From Chitinophaga sp. GbtcB8 (GTDB taxonomy: Bacteria; Bacteroidota; Bacteroidia; Chitinophagales; Chitinophagaceae), in contig NZ_JAGXJN010000012.1 in the NCBI RefSeq assembly GCF_019091455.1, positions 1-64,000 on the forward strand: 64,000 bases of DNA. The letters are read 5' to 3'. Positions 52,292-61,476 of the stretch are shown here, in pieces (the stretch's first letter is position 1; each line of letters begins with the position of its first letter). A model generated the notes under the pieces. That model saw only the letters and a program-made list of their open reading frames with translations, was not told the origin of the DNA and searched no databases. The position numbers were made by a program, and so were the translations under genes.

Positions 52292-53746
52292 ATGAGCGCA
52301 ACGATCGATTATAACAAGTATGAGGCCGTGATAGGGCTGGAAGTGCATGCCCAGTTATTAACAGAAAGTAAGCTATTCTGTAACGACAGTGCAGCGTTTG
52401 GCGGCGCTCCCAATACTCATATCAGTCCCATTACACTGGGGCATCCCGGCACCCTGCCCCGCATGAACCACAAAGCGGTGGAATATGCCGTAAGGCTAGG
52501 ACTGGCCTGCCATTGCGAAATAGCGCAGGAAAATTACTTTGCCCGCAAGAACTACTTTTACCCGGACCTTCCCAAAGGTTACCAGGTATCCCAACATACT
52601 GCTCCCATTTGTAATGGTGGTTATGTAGCCATTACCACTGCTACCGGAGAGCGTAATATACAGTTGAACCGCATACACCTGGAGGAAGATGCCGGTAAAT
52701 CCCTGCACGACCAGGACCCTGCCAATACCCTGGTAGATTACAACCGTGCCGGCGTGCCGTTGGTAGAGATTGTAACAGAACCAGACTTATTCAACGCAGA
52801 TGAGGCTTATGTTTACCTCACCAACCTGAGAAGGCTGGTGCGCTACCTGGAAGTATGCGATGGGAATATGGAAGAAGGCAGCATGCGCTGCGATGCCAAT
52901 ATTTCCGTACGCTTAAAAGGCGTAACTACCCTGGGCACCAAGGTGGAGGTAAAGAATATGAACTCCATCCGTAACGTGAAAAGGGCCATTGAGAACGAGA
53001 TCAAACGGCAGATAGAGATCATTGAAACCGGCGGCACTATTGTACAGGAAACCCGCAGTTTTGATGCCTCCAATGGCAGCTCTTTTTCACTGCGCTCCAA
53101 GGAAGAAGCCAATGATTACCGTTATTTCCCCGAGCCGGACCTGGCCCCCTTCCGCATTACGGCAGATTACCTGGAAAGCATTCAGCGTGCTTTACCTGCC
53201 CTGCCGGATGAATTAGTACAGAAATACACACAGCAATACGGGCTGCCGGAATACGATGCCCGTGTGCTGTGCGACGATAAAGCTACCGCCGATTATTTTG
53301 AGCAGGTAATAACCGTGGCGCCGCAACATAAAGCCGCTGCCAACTGGCTGTTAGGGCCTGTAAAACAGTACCTTAATGAGCACTCCTGCGGGTTGGAGCA
53401 ATTCCCTTTAACGGCCGCCGGAATGGCAGCGTTAATACAGCTGGTGGAAGCCGGTAAGGTGAGCTTTTCCATAGCCTCCTCACGCATATTCCCGGAAATG
53501 ATACAGCAGCCCGGCAAAACACCGCTGGAAATAGCCACGGCGCTTAACCTGCTGCAGGATACCAATGTGGACAATATCTCCCCAATTATTGATGAAGTGC
53601 TGGCAAAATACCCCGGCAAAGTAGCCGAATATAAGGCCGGTAAAAAAGGCCTGATAGGACTGTTTGTAGGTGAGGTAATGAAACTGTCGCAGGGTAAGGC
53701 AGACCCCAAGCTGACCAACCAGCTGCTGGCAGAAAAATTAAAGTAG
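52292..53746 (+). CDS. gatB: Asp/Glu-tRNA amidotransferase subunit B
   Basis: A 484-residue subunit of the GatCAB complex that converts Glu-tRNA-Gln (or Asp-tRNA-Asn) to the amide form. It begins YEAVIGLEVHAQLLTESKLF and contains NRAGVPLVEIVTEPDL, DGNMEEGSMRCDANISVR and KVEVKNMNSIRNVKRAIE, all conserved GatB blocks; the YqeY-like tail domain ends GEVMKLSQGKADPKLTNQLL. The frame is open 28 codons upstream, but the conserved start is ATG 52292. gatA and gatC are not here. Confidence 0.97.
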   Translation: MSATIDYNKYEAVIGLEVHAQLLTESKLFCNDSAAFGGAPNTHISPITLGHPGTLPRMNHKAVEYAVRLGLACHCEIAQENYFARKNYFYPDLPKGYQVSQHTAPICNGGYVAITTATGERNIQLNRIHLEEDAGKSLHDQDPANTLVDYNRAGVPLVEIVTEPDLFNADEAYVYLTNLRRLVRYLEVCDGNMEEGSMRCDANISVRLKGVTTLGTKVEVKNMNSIRNVKRAIENEIKRQIEIIETGGTIVQETRSFDASNGSSFSLRSKEEANDYRYFPEPDLAPFRITADYLESIQRALPALPDELVQKYTQQYGLPEYDARVLCDDKATADYFEQVITVAPQHKAAANWLLGPVKQYLNEHSCGLEQFPLTAAGMAALIQLVEAGKVSFSIASSRIFPEMIQQPGKTPLEIATALNLLQDTNVDNISPIIDEVLAKYPGKVAEYKAGKKGLIGLFVGEVMKLSQGKADPKLTNQLLAEKLK

Positions 53747-53992
53747 TTTTGGCCAGGATTAATAGTGTATGGTTCACAGCCTTTTATAGATGTGACAGCT
53801 CCATTTTCCCTCCTGCTTTTAATGCAGCATCCGCTATTATGAACCGGGCTATGAACCATGGGCCGTGCAGCATGGACTAATTCCAGCATTGTTTCTTACT
53901 TTTGGGTGATCAATTGTTCATCAGCACTCCTTTTTTTGCCGGATAGGATAATGATGGAATGCACATTGCATATAGAGCGTAAAATATTTTTC

Positions 53993-55153
53993 ATGAAAAA
54001 AATAACATATTGGCTGGCCCTGGGCGTGTTGCTGGCAAGTTGCGGTCAGCAGGCGGAGAAAGGAACTTTTAATATAGCCGTTCATTTAACCAATGCCCCC
54101 CTGGGTCCCGTATTTTTGGAGGAGCTGACCCTGAAGGAAGTAAAGGTAGCGGATACTACCTCCCTGAAAGATGCCAGCGGTAAATTTACCCTGAAAGGCA
54201 CCGTACCGGAGCAGGGCCTGTACCGTATCCGGTTTGGTAACAGTAAATATATTATCCTGGCGCTGGATGCCGGCGATATGAAAATAGAAGGTGATTACGA
54301 TAACCTGGATAAAATTAAAATAGAAGGTTCTGAAGCCTCTGAAGCATTGCAGCAATTGCTGGCAGATGCCAATGAAAAGGGCCAGGCCCTCACCGGCGAA
54401 ATGCGCGTGATCGACAGCCTGCAAACGGCTAAGATCCCGGACAGCGTTCTGCAGGAAAAAGTAAAAGCCTTACAGCAAAAAGAGCAGGACCTGCAACAGT
54501 CTTTCCTGAGCTATGCAGAAAAAACACCCTACCCCGCTAATGCTGTTTTTGCCCTGAGCATGATCAATAACCCGAACATCCTGATCCAGGAAAAACAGAT
54601 AGTAGGCAGCATAGAAAAACGTTTCCCGGAAAATACCCTGGTACAAAGCCTGGCCGCACGCATGACGGAAATGGAGCAGCAGGGCGGCGCTAATGCCAGC
54701 GGTGGTGGCGAAGAAGAAGAAAACATGACCGCGGTAAAAGTAGGCGATACTGCCCCGGATTTTTCCTTACCCGACCCTTCCGGTAAAGTGGTAAGCCTGA
54801 AATCTTTCCGTGGCAAATATGTGCTGGGTGATTTCTGGGCCAGCTGGTGCCAACGCAGCCGCATGGAAAACCCTAACGTTGTAAAAGCTTACCAGCAATA
54901 CAAGAATAAGAACTTTACGGTATTAGGCGTGTCCCTGGATCAGAAAAAAGATGCCTGGCTCAAAGCTATTCAATCTGATGGCCTGGCCTGGAACCATGTA
55001 AGTGACCTGAAGTTCTGGGATTCCGCAGTAGTGCCTTTGTTTGGTATTAATGCTATTCCTACTAACTTTTTGCTGGATCCGCAGGGTAAGGTGATCGCTG
55101 CTAATTTAAGAGGCGATGCGCTGGAGCAGAAGCTGCAGGAAGTGGTGAAGTAG
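53993..55153 (+). CDS. TlpA-like lipoprotein with a CxxS active site
   Basis: A 386-residue lipoprotein (lipid Cys at 17 in LLASC). An N-terminal DUF4369-type beta domain (~25-120), a helical linker (~125-215), and a C-terminal TlpA/AhpC-like thioredoxin domain starting VGDTAPDFSLPDPSGKVVSL. At the active site it reads FWASWCQRSRMENPNV: the first Cys is kept, but the second of the usual WCxPC is Ser. A monothiol mechanism, such as isomerase or mixed-disulfide trapping, or loss of activity, is possible. The 45 codons open upstream of ATG 53993 are not used. It is convergent with the SusD gene. Confidence 0.88.
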   Translation: MKKITYWLALGVLLASCGQQAEKGTFNIAVHLTNAPLGPVFLEELTLKEVKVADTTSLKDASGKFTLKGTVPEQGLYRIRFGNSKYIILALDAGDMKIEGDYDNLDKIKIEGSEASEALQQLLADANEKGQALTGEMRVIDSLQTAKIPDSVLQEKVKALQQKEQDLQQSFLSYAEKTPYPANAVFALSMINNPNILIQEKQIVGSIEKRFPENTLVQSLAARMTEMEQQGGANASGGGEEEENMTAVKVGDTAPDFSLPDPSGKVVSLKSFRGKYVLGDFWASWCQRSRMENPNVVKAYQQYKNKNFTVLGVSLDQKKDAWLKAIQSDGLAWNHVSDLKFWDSAVVPLFGINAIPTNFLLDPQGKVIAANLRGDALEQKLQEVVK

Positions 55154-55183
55154 TTAAGCTAGTAGTGTTACAGCGGCATTATA

Positions 55184-55222
55184 AAACGTGAAAGGCTACC
55201 AAATTGGTAGCCTTTCACGTTT
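55184..55222. terminator. Bidirectional terminator
   Basis: AAACGTGAAAGGCTACC (55184-55200), loop AAATT, GGTAGCCTTTCACGTTT (55206-55222), a perfect 17-bp stem serving both the TlpA-like gene and the convergent SusD gene. Confidence 0.85.
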
Positions 55223-55238
55223 CCTTGGTTAATCGCTA

Positions 55239-56651
55239 TTAATAACCGTGGTTCTGTTGAAGATTCGGATTCTGATCCGTATCATATTTAGGTATAGGCA
55301 ATACAACTAAGTCAGAGCCGTAAGGCTGTGCATTCACAGTAGAGTGCGCGGGTATGCCTCTGCCAGTGCGTAAGAAATCCAGCTCTCCCTGACCTTCAAA
55401 TGCCAGCTCAATCCTTCTTTCCAGTAACACGGCATCAATTAAAGCCTGTTTGGTCAGCGGCGCTACAGGTTTAGCTTTAGACCTTGTACGTACTTCATTG
55501 ATCAGGGCTATCGCATTTGCATCTACCGCAGTGCCCAGGTTAGCCAGTGCTTCTGCTTTCGTCAGCAGTACTTCGCTATAACGCAGTACCGGCACCCAGT
55601 CGGTAATGCTGGTATATTTGGTGGTCCATAAAGTTCCGGGAGTAGGTGCATAATCTCTTACCAGGTCTTTTCTGCGTTTATCAGCAGTATCCATTAAGGC
55701 AACATATCCAGGGCTGATGGGAATATCCCCTCTTTTATCCGGAGCATAATGCTGGCCCAAAGCATTATTGGTATTCGGATTATCCGCACCGTTATGCGCA
55801 ACGGAGAAAATGCTTTCATTGGTAGTATACGTACGGAAAGCTGTTGCGGGGCCATCTGTATTCAACGCATATTTACCGGAAGTGATCAGCTTATTGGAAT
55901 AATCCAGCGCTTTCTGATAATCGCCTTTGTACAGGTACAAACGCATCAGCAAACCTTGTGCGGCACCTTTGGTGGCGCGTGCAACGTCGGCAAACTCCCT
56001 TACCTGTCCGGCAGGGTAGGCCAGCTTAGCTTCTGCATCCAGCAGGTCGGCTTCCATTTGATTATATACTTCTGCTACCGTATTACGGGGTACCTGGTTG
56101 CTGGAAGAAAAAGGATCATCAGCAACGGTCAGGATCAAAGGCACACCAGGATGGCTGGCGCCGGCAGTGAATTTGTAAGGTTGTGCCCACATGTTCACCA
56201 GGTAAAAATAGCACAGAGAGCGAATGAACTTAGCTTCGCCCGTATACTGTGCTGTTTGCTCAGCAGAAACCTTACCGGGATTAGCTTCCAGCCCTTTCAG
56301 AAAGTTGTTGGCTTCGTAAATGGTACGGTAAGCGTCTCTCCATGAAATACTCACAGTACTATTATCCGACAATAAGCCCGAAAACTGAGACATAGGGCCA
56401 AAATAAGATGGCACCCCTGCATCAATACCCCTGATATCCGCATAGATCAAAATGCGGCCGCCAAAAAATTCAGCGTTCTGCAGCTGATCATACATACCGG
56501 TAGCAGCTTTTGCTATTCTTTCAGGAGAGCTGAAAGCATCGGCCGGAGAAAGGTTCGCAAAAGGTTCTTCGAAAACCTGTTTCTCACAGGAACCTAAGGT
56601 GAGCATGCATCCGATCACGCCCATATTTATCAAAAATCTCATCTTTTTCAT
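55239..56651 (-). CDS. SusD/RagB-family surface lipoprotein, locus 1
   Basis: A 470-residue lipoprotein (lipid Cys at 22 in TLGSC) that sits on the cell surface as the lid of its SusC channel. The SusD-type helical repeats include SPERIAKAATGMYDQLQNAE, WRDAYRTIYEANNFLKGLE, AKFIRSLCYFYLVNMWAQPY and RIELAFEGQGELDFLRTGRG. It follows its SusC gene by 18 nt, so they form one unit. There is no neighbouring hydrolase, so the ligand (glycan, peptide or other) cannot be guessed. Confidence 0.94.
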   Translation of the reverse strand: MKKMRFLINMGVIGCMLTLGSCEKQVFEEPFANLSPADAFSSPERIAKAATGMYDQLQNAEFFGGRILIYADIRGIDAGVPSYFGPMSQFSGLLSDNSTVSISWRDAYRTIYEANNFLKGLEANPGKVSAEQTAQYTGEAKFIRSLCYFYLVNMWAQPYKFTAGASHPGVPLILTVADDPFSSSNQVPRNTVAEVYNQMEADLLDAEAKLAYPAGQVREFADVARATKGAAQGLLMRLYLYKGDYQKALDYSNKLITSGKYALNTDGPATAFRTYTTNESIFSVAHNGADNPNTNNALGQHYAPDKRGDIPISPGYVALMDTADKRRKDLVRDYAPTPGTLWTTKYTSITDWVPVLRYSEVLLTKAEALANLGTAVDANAIALINEVRTRSKAKPVAPLTKQALIDAVLLERRIELAFEGQGELDFLRTGRGIPAHSTVNAQPYGSDLVVLPIPKYDTDQNPNLQQNHGY

Positions 56652-56669
56652 GTGTGCTGTTTAAAACAA

Positions 56670-59600
56670 TTAGAAACCAACATTTAAACCCAGTGTATAT
56701 GTTCTTGGTTGCGGAACAGCGCGGTTATCCACTGCTGTAGCAATGTTTGTGTTATTCCGGTTGTAGTTCACTTCCGGATCAGGGCCGCTGTAACCAGTGA
56801 TCACAAATGCATTATACACCTGGCCATATAACCGCAGATTGGAGATACCCATTCTGGAAAATACCGGTTGTCTGAAGGTGTAGCCCAGGCCAATGGTACG
56901 TGCACGCAGGAAATCACCTTTCTCCAGGAACCGGGTAGAGGTTTGGTTACCTACGTTATCATTCATGTACATTTTAGGAACATCTGTTTCCTGTCCTGGA
57001 GTAGTCCAACGGTCCATAATATCTACATAGTTATTCTGGAAATAGTTGGTAAGCATAGCAGATTTGGTAGAGTTGTACACGTAGAAACCTCCAGTGTATA
57101 CCAGGGATATGTTAAGATCAAAATTCTTGTAGGTAAAGGTGTTATCCCAACCGCCATAGAATTTAGGAATACCGGATTTGCCGGTATAAACGGCATCACG
57201 GCTGCTGATAGCAGTAGTATCCTTACCGTCTAATGTCCATCTTTTAGTAACGGGATCGTAAGATTTAATATCACCATTGGCAGCATAGAACATGGAGTTA
57301 CCATTGTTCTCATCTACACCTGCCCAACGGATCAATTTATACTCGCCTAACGGTCTGCCAACACTTGCAACACCGGCAGAAAAGTTAGCATCTACGATAT
57401 CAGAGGAAGTTACCAGTCCGGTAACTTTATTCTTAACCCAGGTAAAGTTTACAGAGCTGGTCCAGGTAAAGTCTTTTAATGTTAGTACTGTAGCATTTGC
57501 TGTAAATTCAAAACCGGTGTTGTACATAGAACCGATGTTGGTGGTAACAGATGCATTTGGAATACCTACAGTATACAATACAGGGGCATTCAGCAATAAA
57601 CCGGTAATGTTGTTCTTGAAGTAATCTGCAACAATGCTGATCTTGTTATTAAAGAGGTTCACATCAACACCAATATCCGTTTTCCTGGATGTTTCCCATT
57701 TCAGGTTAGCATTACCAGCCTGAGAGGTGGAGAAACCATTTTGTGCGGCATATAAGCCACCACCGTACAGCGTACGGGCGGCATAAGAGCCAATACCGCG
57801 GGAGTTACCCACCTGACCGTAGCTGCCACGCAGTTTCAGATAGCTGATAACCGGAACATTTTCCATGAAAGATTCCTGGCTAATTACCCAACCTGCCGAT
57901 ACGGAGGGGAACTTACCCCAGCGGGAACTTTCACCAAATGCAGAAAATGCATCTGTACGGAATGCTACTTCCAGGGAATAGCGATCGTTATAAGTATACC
58001 CTACGCGGCCAAAATATGATTCCAGGCCGTTGGAGAACAGATCGCCACCAGACAGCAGCTGAAGGGTGCCACCTGCATCATTACCAGAGTAGGTACCATC
58101 AATAATGTTCTTAAAGAACGGGTCTGCAAAGTCAGAAGCACCGGTATAGATCTGTTGTTCTTTGGTGTACTGGTATTCCGCACCACCGGTAAAGGACACA
58201 CGGTGTTTCTCTGCAAAGGTATGATCGTAGGTGAGAAAGTTCTGCCAGACCCATTGGTTACGGGTTCTGTAATAATCCTGTACCAGGCCGTTAAACCCAC
58301 TACCTAAACCGGCAATATAAGGGCTGCTATACTGATCTTCAAAGTTGCTTAAGTAATCAACACCAAACTTTGAAGTTACCTTTAAACCCTGAATAGGCTG
58401 TATCTCTACATATGCATTACCATAAAGGTCCTGCGGAGTATTATCATTTTTCTGTAATGAAGCAGCTGCAATGGCATTATAAATATTATTCTGTATCAGG
58501 TTGGTACCGTTTACAGAATTAATGTTATTACCAAAACCCATTAAACCGTTTGCGCTTAAGTTAAAACCGGTAGCATTATTCGGATTATGCACCGCTACGT
58601 TCGGGAATGCATTAATACCGGATACGGTAGCACCTGCCAGGTAACGGTCGGTTAAAATACCTTTGTTCAGCGATTTGGTATAAGCAATGTTGATACCCGC
58701 TTTCAACCATTTTTTAGGTGTTACATCCAGGTTCAAACGCGCCTGGCCTGTTTTTAATTCGTTACCAAAGCTGATACCCTGCTGATCTATATAACGTACA
58801 GAACCATAGTAAGATACTTTTTCAGCACCGCCAGAGATAGCCACTGAATTATCATGCGTAAAACCAGTACGGTATAATTCATCCAGCCAGTTAGTACGAT
58901 CCGGTTTACCATCACCATCAATATCACTGTCTTTTGCAATCACTACACCAGCACCAAACCTGTTGGCAGCATTCGCCATTTTCTCATTGTTGATGGTGGT
59001 GAACTGATCTGCATTTAACAGTTTAGGCAACCTCGAAGCCTGGCTCCAGCTTACTTTTGAATCAAAAGAAATACGGGCAGTACCGGCTTTACCTTTTTTG
59101 GTAGTGATCAGTATTACACCATTGGCAGCCCTCGAACCGTACATTATAGATGCACCTGCATCTTTCAATACTTCAATAGATTCAATATCGTTAGGATTCA
59201 CCAGTGCTAACGGATTAAAACGTGTTCCGTTACCGCTGTTAAAAAGGTTTACGTTTTCTGTGTTGTTCAGGGGAATGCCATCCATTACGATCAGCGGCAA
59301 GGAGCTTGCAGAAATAGAATTCACACCACGTACACGGATGGAAACACCATCACCCAGCACACCACCTGCAGAAGTGATCTGTACACCAGCCACTTTACCG
59401 GACAGAGCCTGATCAAAGCTGGGAATGGGCTCAGCAGCCACCTTGTTACCTTTTACCGTTGCAAAAGAACCGGTAATGTCCTTTATCTGTTTGGTACCAT
59501 ACCCTACTACCACTACTTCATCCAAAGCGCGGCGGTCTGGTTGTAATGCAATTGTAATGTTAGTACGGCTGCCAACAGAGATCTGTTGCTCTGTGTATCC

Positions 59601-59825
59601 AACAAAACTAAACACCAGCACCTGGCCATTGCCCGCGCTGAGTGAATATTTACCGTTAATGTCCGTACTGGTACCGGTTGAAGATCCCTTAATACGAACG
59701 GTAACACCCGGCAAAGGCGTGTTCCCTTCTTTTGATGTTACAGTACCGCTAACGGTGCGGTCTTGTGCCATTACACTGAAGATAATGAGCAGCAAGGGTA
59801 ACAAAAGCTGTAATGTTTTTTTCAT
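56670..59825 (-). CDS. SusC/RagA-family TonB-linked outer-membrane transporter, locus 1
   Basis: A 1051-residue TonB-dependent transporter. Signal peptide to ~20; a carboxypeptidase-like regulatory domain TVSGTVTSKEGNTPLPGVTV; a motif near DEVVVVGYGTKQIKDITGSF which marks SusC/RagA proteins; a plug domain with VRIRGVNSISASS-like SIRVRGVNSISASSLPLIVM; and a 22-strand barrel ending RTYTLGLNVGF with terminal Phe. There is no N-terminal STN domain, so it is not a signalling transporter controlled by a sigma factor pair. It pairs with the SusD protein at 55239. Confidence 0.95.
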   Translation of the reverse strand: MKKTLQLLLPLLLIIFSVMAQDRTVSGTVTSKEGNTPLPGVTVRIKGSSTGTSTDINGKYSLSAGNGQVLVFSFVGYTEQQISVGSRTNITIALQPDRRALDEVVVVGYGTKQIKDITGSFATVKGNKVAAEPIPSFDQALSGKVAGVQITSAGGVLGDGVSIRVRGVNSISASSLPLIVMDGIPLNNTENVNLFNSGNGTRFNPLALVNPNDIESIEVLKDAGASIMYGSRAANGVILITTKKGKAGTARISFDSKVSWSQASRLPKLLNADQFTTINNEKMANAANRFGAGVVIAKDSDIDGDGKPDRTNWLDELYRTGFTHDNSVAISGGAEKVSYYGSVRYIDQQGISFGNELKTGQARLNLDVTPKKWLKAGINIAYTKSLNKGILTDRYLAGATVSGINAFPNVAVHNPNNATGFNLSANGLMGFGNNINSVNGTNLIQNNIYNAIAAASLQKNDNTPQDLYGNAYVEIQPIQGLKVTSKFGVDYLSNFEDQYSSPYIAGLGSGFNGLVQDYYRTRNQWVWQNFLTYDHTFAEKHRVSFTGGAEYQYTKEQQIYTGASDFADPFFKNIIDGTYSGNDAGGTLQLLSGGDLFSNGLESYFGRVGYTYNDRYSLEVAFRTDAFSAFGESSRWGKFPSVSAGWVISQESFMENVPVISYLKLRGSYGQVGNSRGIGSYAARTLYGGGLYAAQNGFSTSQAGNANLKWETSRKTDIGVDVNLFNNKISIVADYFKNNITGLLLNAPVLYTVGIPNASVTTNIGSMYNTGFEFTANATVLTLKDFTWTSSVNFTWVKNKVTGLVTSSDIVDANFSAGVASVGRPLGEYKLIRWAGVDENNGNSMFYAANGDIKSYDPVTKRWTLDGKDTTAISSRDAVYTGKSGIPKFYGGWDNTFTYKNFDLNISLVYTGGFYVYNSTKSAMLTNYFQNNYVDIMDRWTTPGQETDVPKMYMNDNVGNQTSTRFLEKGDFLRARTIGLGYTFRQPVFSRMGISNLRLYGQVYNAFVITGYSGPDPEVNYNRNNTNIATAVDNRAVPQPRTYTLGLNVGF

Positions 59826-60537
59826 AAAAAAACTGACTTGACTTTAGTTGATAGATTTTTAGGAAAGTGAATAGTAAACGGGCTTCATACCTTGCAGTAA
59901 GCGATCTGCAAGCATTAGTTGGGTAACTAAGTACATTTCATAAGCGTTATAAGCTGGTTTAGATTAAAAAAATTCTCACTTATATTCTGCGATAATGCCA
60001 ATAGATTACTGATCCGAAAGCACGCCGTGCTTCGAAGCTGGTTCGCCTAATTAAAACGTGAAGAATCCAACTACAGTAGTGTTGTAACTATTAAAGTTTT
60101 CAAAGGTATCATCAATATCAGCTGGGATGTTTACCTGGGAACTTAACGGCTATTATAAGTACAGTTACAAAATTTTCATAGATAGCAGCTCTTCTTAAAG
60201 CAGTTGACGTTATACTATTAGCAGGTTGTTGGCAATAGTTCTCTCAGTAACTCAAATGGGATGCTTTAGATAAGCCTTTTTCTCACAATAATGACTTCAA
60301 GTTTAGATTCCGGTTTAAATTAGATTTCGGTTACTCTGTGAATAATTCCGATGCAATATATAAAATTAGTAGGAATTTAACATGTACAACTAAAATGTAA
60401 TTATTATGGCAATGGTTATACGAAGCACAAATGTGTCAGTCTTACATATTGGAAATCATATACTTATCCTATTTCAATAATAGCGGCTGCTAAACTTTTC
60501 TAGTAAAAATTTGTAGTAGCATTTTAACTTGTTTAGC
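59826..60537. other. Non-coding region upstream of the locus 1 SusC gene
   Basis: 712 nt without a supportable gene. Visible: the palindrome CTTGCAG-N8-CTGCAAG (59891-59912), a hairpin CGAAAGCAC-GCC-GTGCTTCG (60015-60034), and TACCTTTG (60101-60108, minus), a -7 box without a clear -33 partner, which would give SusC a leader of ~270 nt. The region is AT-rich, and the right part may contain leftover transcript from the 60598 gene. Confidence 0.35.
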
Positions 60538-60580
60538 AAAAAAGGAGGAGGCTCTTTACAAGAAAGCCTCCTCCTTTTTT
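60538..60580 (-). terminator. Terminator of the locus 2 operon
   Basis: AAAAAAGGAGGAGGC (60538-60552) and GCCTCCTCCTTTTTT (60566-60580), a 15-bp stem followed on the minus strand by the T-run complementary to 60538-60543. It separates the two SusCD loci. Confidence 0.85.
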
Positions 60581-60597
60581 TAGTATTAACCGGCAAA

Positions 60598-61452
60598 TTA
60601 ATCCTTCGTCATAGTCATCGTAGCTGCGCCAAAAGAACCTTCATCTACCGTATTGGTGAGCTTCAGGGTAATGGCAGTAGCACAGGCGTCAATGTCGCCG
60701 TTACCTACAGATGTCCAGTTATGATACCCGTACGCAGCTCCAGGAATAGTGATCTGTTTGGGCACTGTAACAGACTGCGTTTTTTCATTCACAGTTAGCT
60801 TCAGTGTGCCGCTGGGAAATTCTATCCAGTTATGCAGGGTAAGCACATTGCCGTCAAGGGTAGTGGTTACCTTGTAAGTACCTTCCCAGAAATCAGGATC
60901 TTCCATGGTGAAAGTGCCTACCAGGTCATTAATGTCAAGCGGGCATACCTTTTTATATTGTATAGTAAGGCTGGCATCATTGTAGTTTTGTGCATCACCA
61001 CCGTAAGGCTCTGTACCATCCGTTCTGAAAACAGTTATTAAAGTACCGTCGTTCAGGGTAACATCCGCACCTATTTCAAACACATCGCCTGTTTGAATAT
61101 CAGCGGCAGTTTTGCCAAAAAGTGTTGCCAGGCTTGCTGCAGTAATATCTACCGCAGTTGGGAACGATGTTATGTCCGCCTTCAGCGTTTTAACTTTGGT
61201 TTTGTCGCCATTCAGCACTACTACCACATCCATTTTCTTAGGCTTCACATCATCTTTAAAGAACACGCCCACATTAAACCTGCCTTTAAATGTAGCGGGG
61301 TCCTGGATCAATACATCCGTGCTGGTATCCTTTGTGATCTGTGGCAGTACCGTACGGATCAGATCCTCCGGTAACTTCACAGTATCCTTGCGGCAGGCGT
61401 TAATGGTAATAATCCCCGCAAACAATATTATTAAGCTCAATATCTTCTTCAT
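60598..61452 (-). CDS. Lipoprotein of the locus 2 SusCD operon
   Basis: A 284-residue lipoprotein (lipid Cys at 20 in ITINAC), started at ATG 61452; six extra codons are open upstream. The protein has an early beta-sandwich region (FNVGVFFKDDVKPKKMDVVV, LKADITSFPTAVDITAASLA) and a later one (VGTFTMEDPDFWEGTYKVTT, FGAATMTMTKD at the end). Such proteins occur as third members of SusCD loci and may bind the same ligand on the cell surface. It follows the SusD stop by 24 nt and ends the operon before a terminator. No family name is known to me. Confidence 0.82.
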   Translation of the reverse strand: MKKILSLIILFAGIITINACRKDTVKLPEDLIRTVLPQITKDTSTDVLIQDPATFKGRFNVGVFFKDDVKPKKMDVVVVLNGDKTKVKTLKADITSFPTAVDITAASLATLFGKTAADIQTGDVFEIGADVTLNDGTLITVFRTDGTEPYGGDAQNYNDASLTIQYKKVCPLDINDLVGTFTMEDPDFWEGTYKVTTTLDGNVLTLHNWIEFPSGTLKLTVNEKTQSVTVPKQITIPGAAYGYHNWTSVGNGDIDACATAITLKLTNTVDEGSFGAATMTMTKD

Positions 61453-61476
61453 ACTTTTTGTTTTTAGCATTAACAG

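Noticed and set aside
60529..60798. 89-codon plus frame starting in the terminator
   Set aside because: It begins inside the terminator hairpin and runs antisense to the locus 2 lipoprotein gene.
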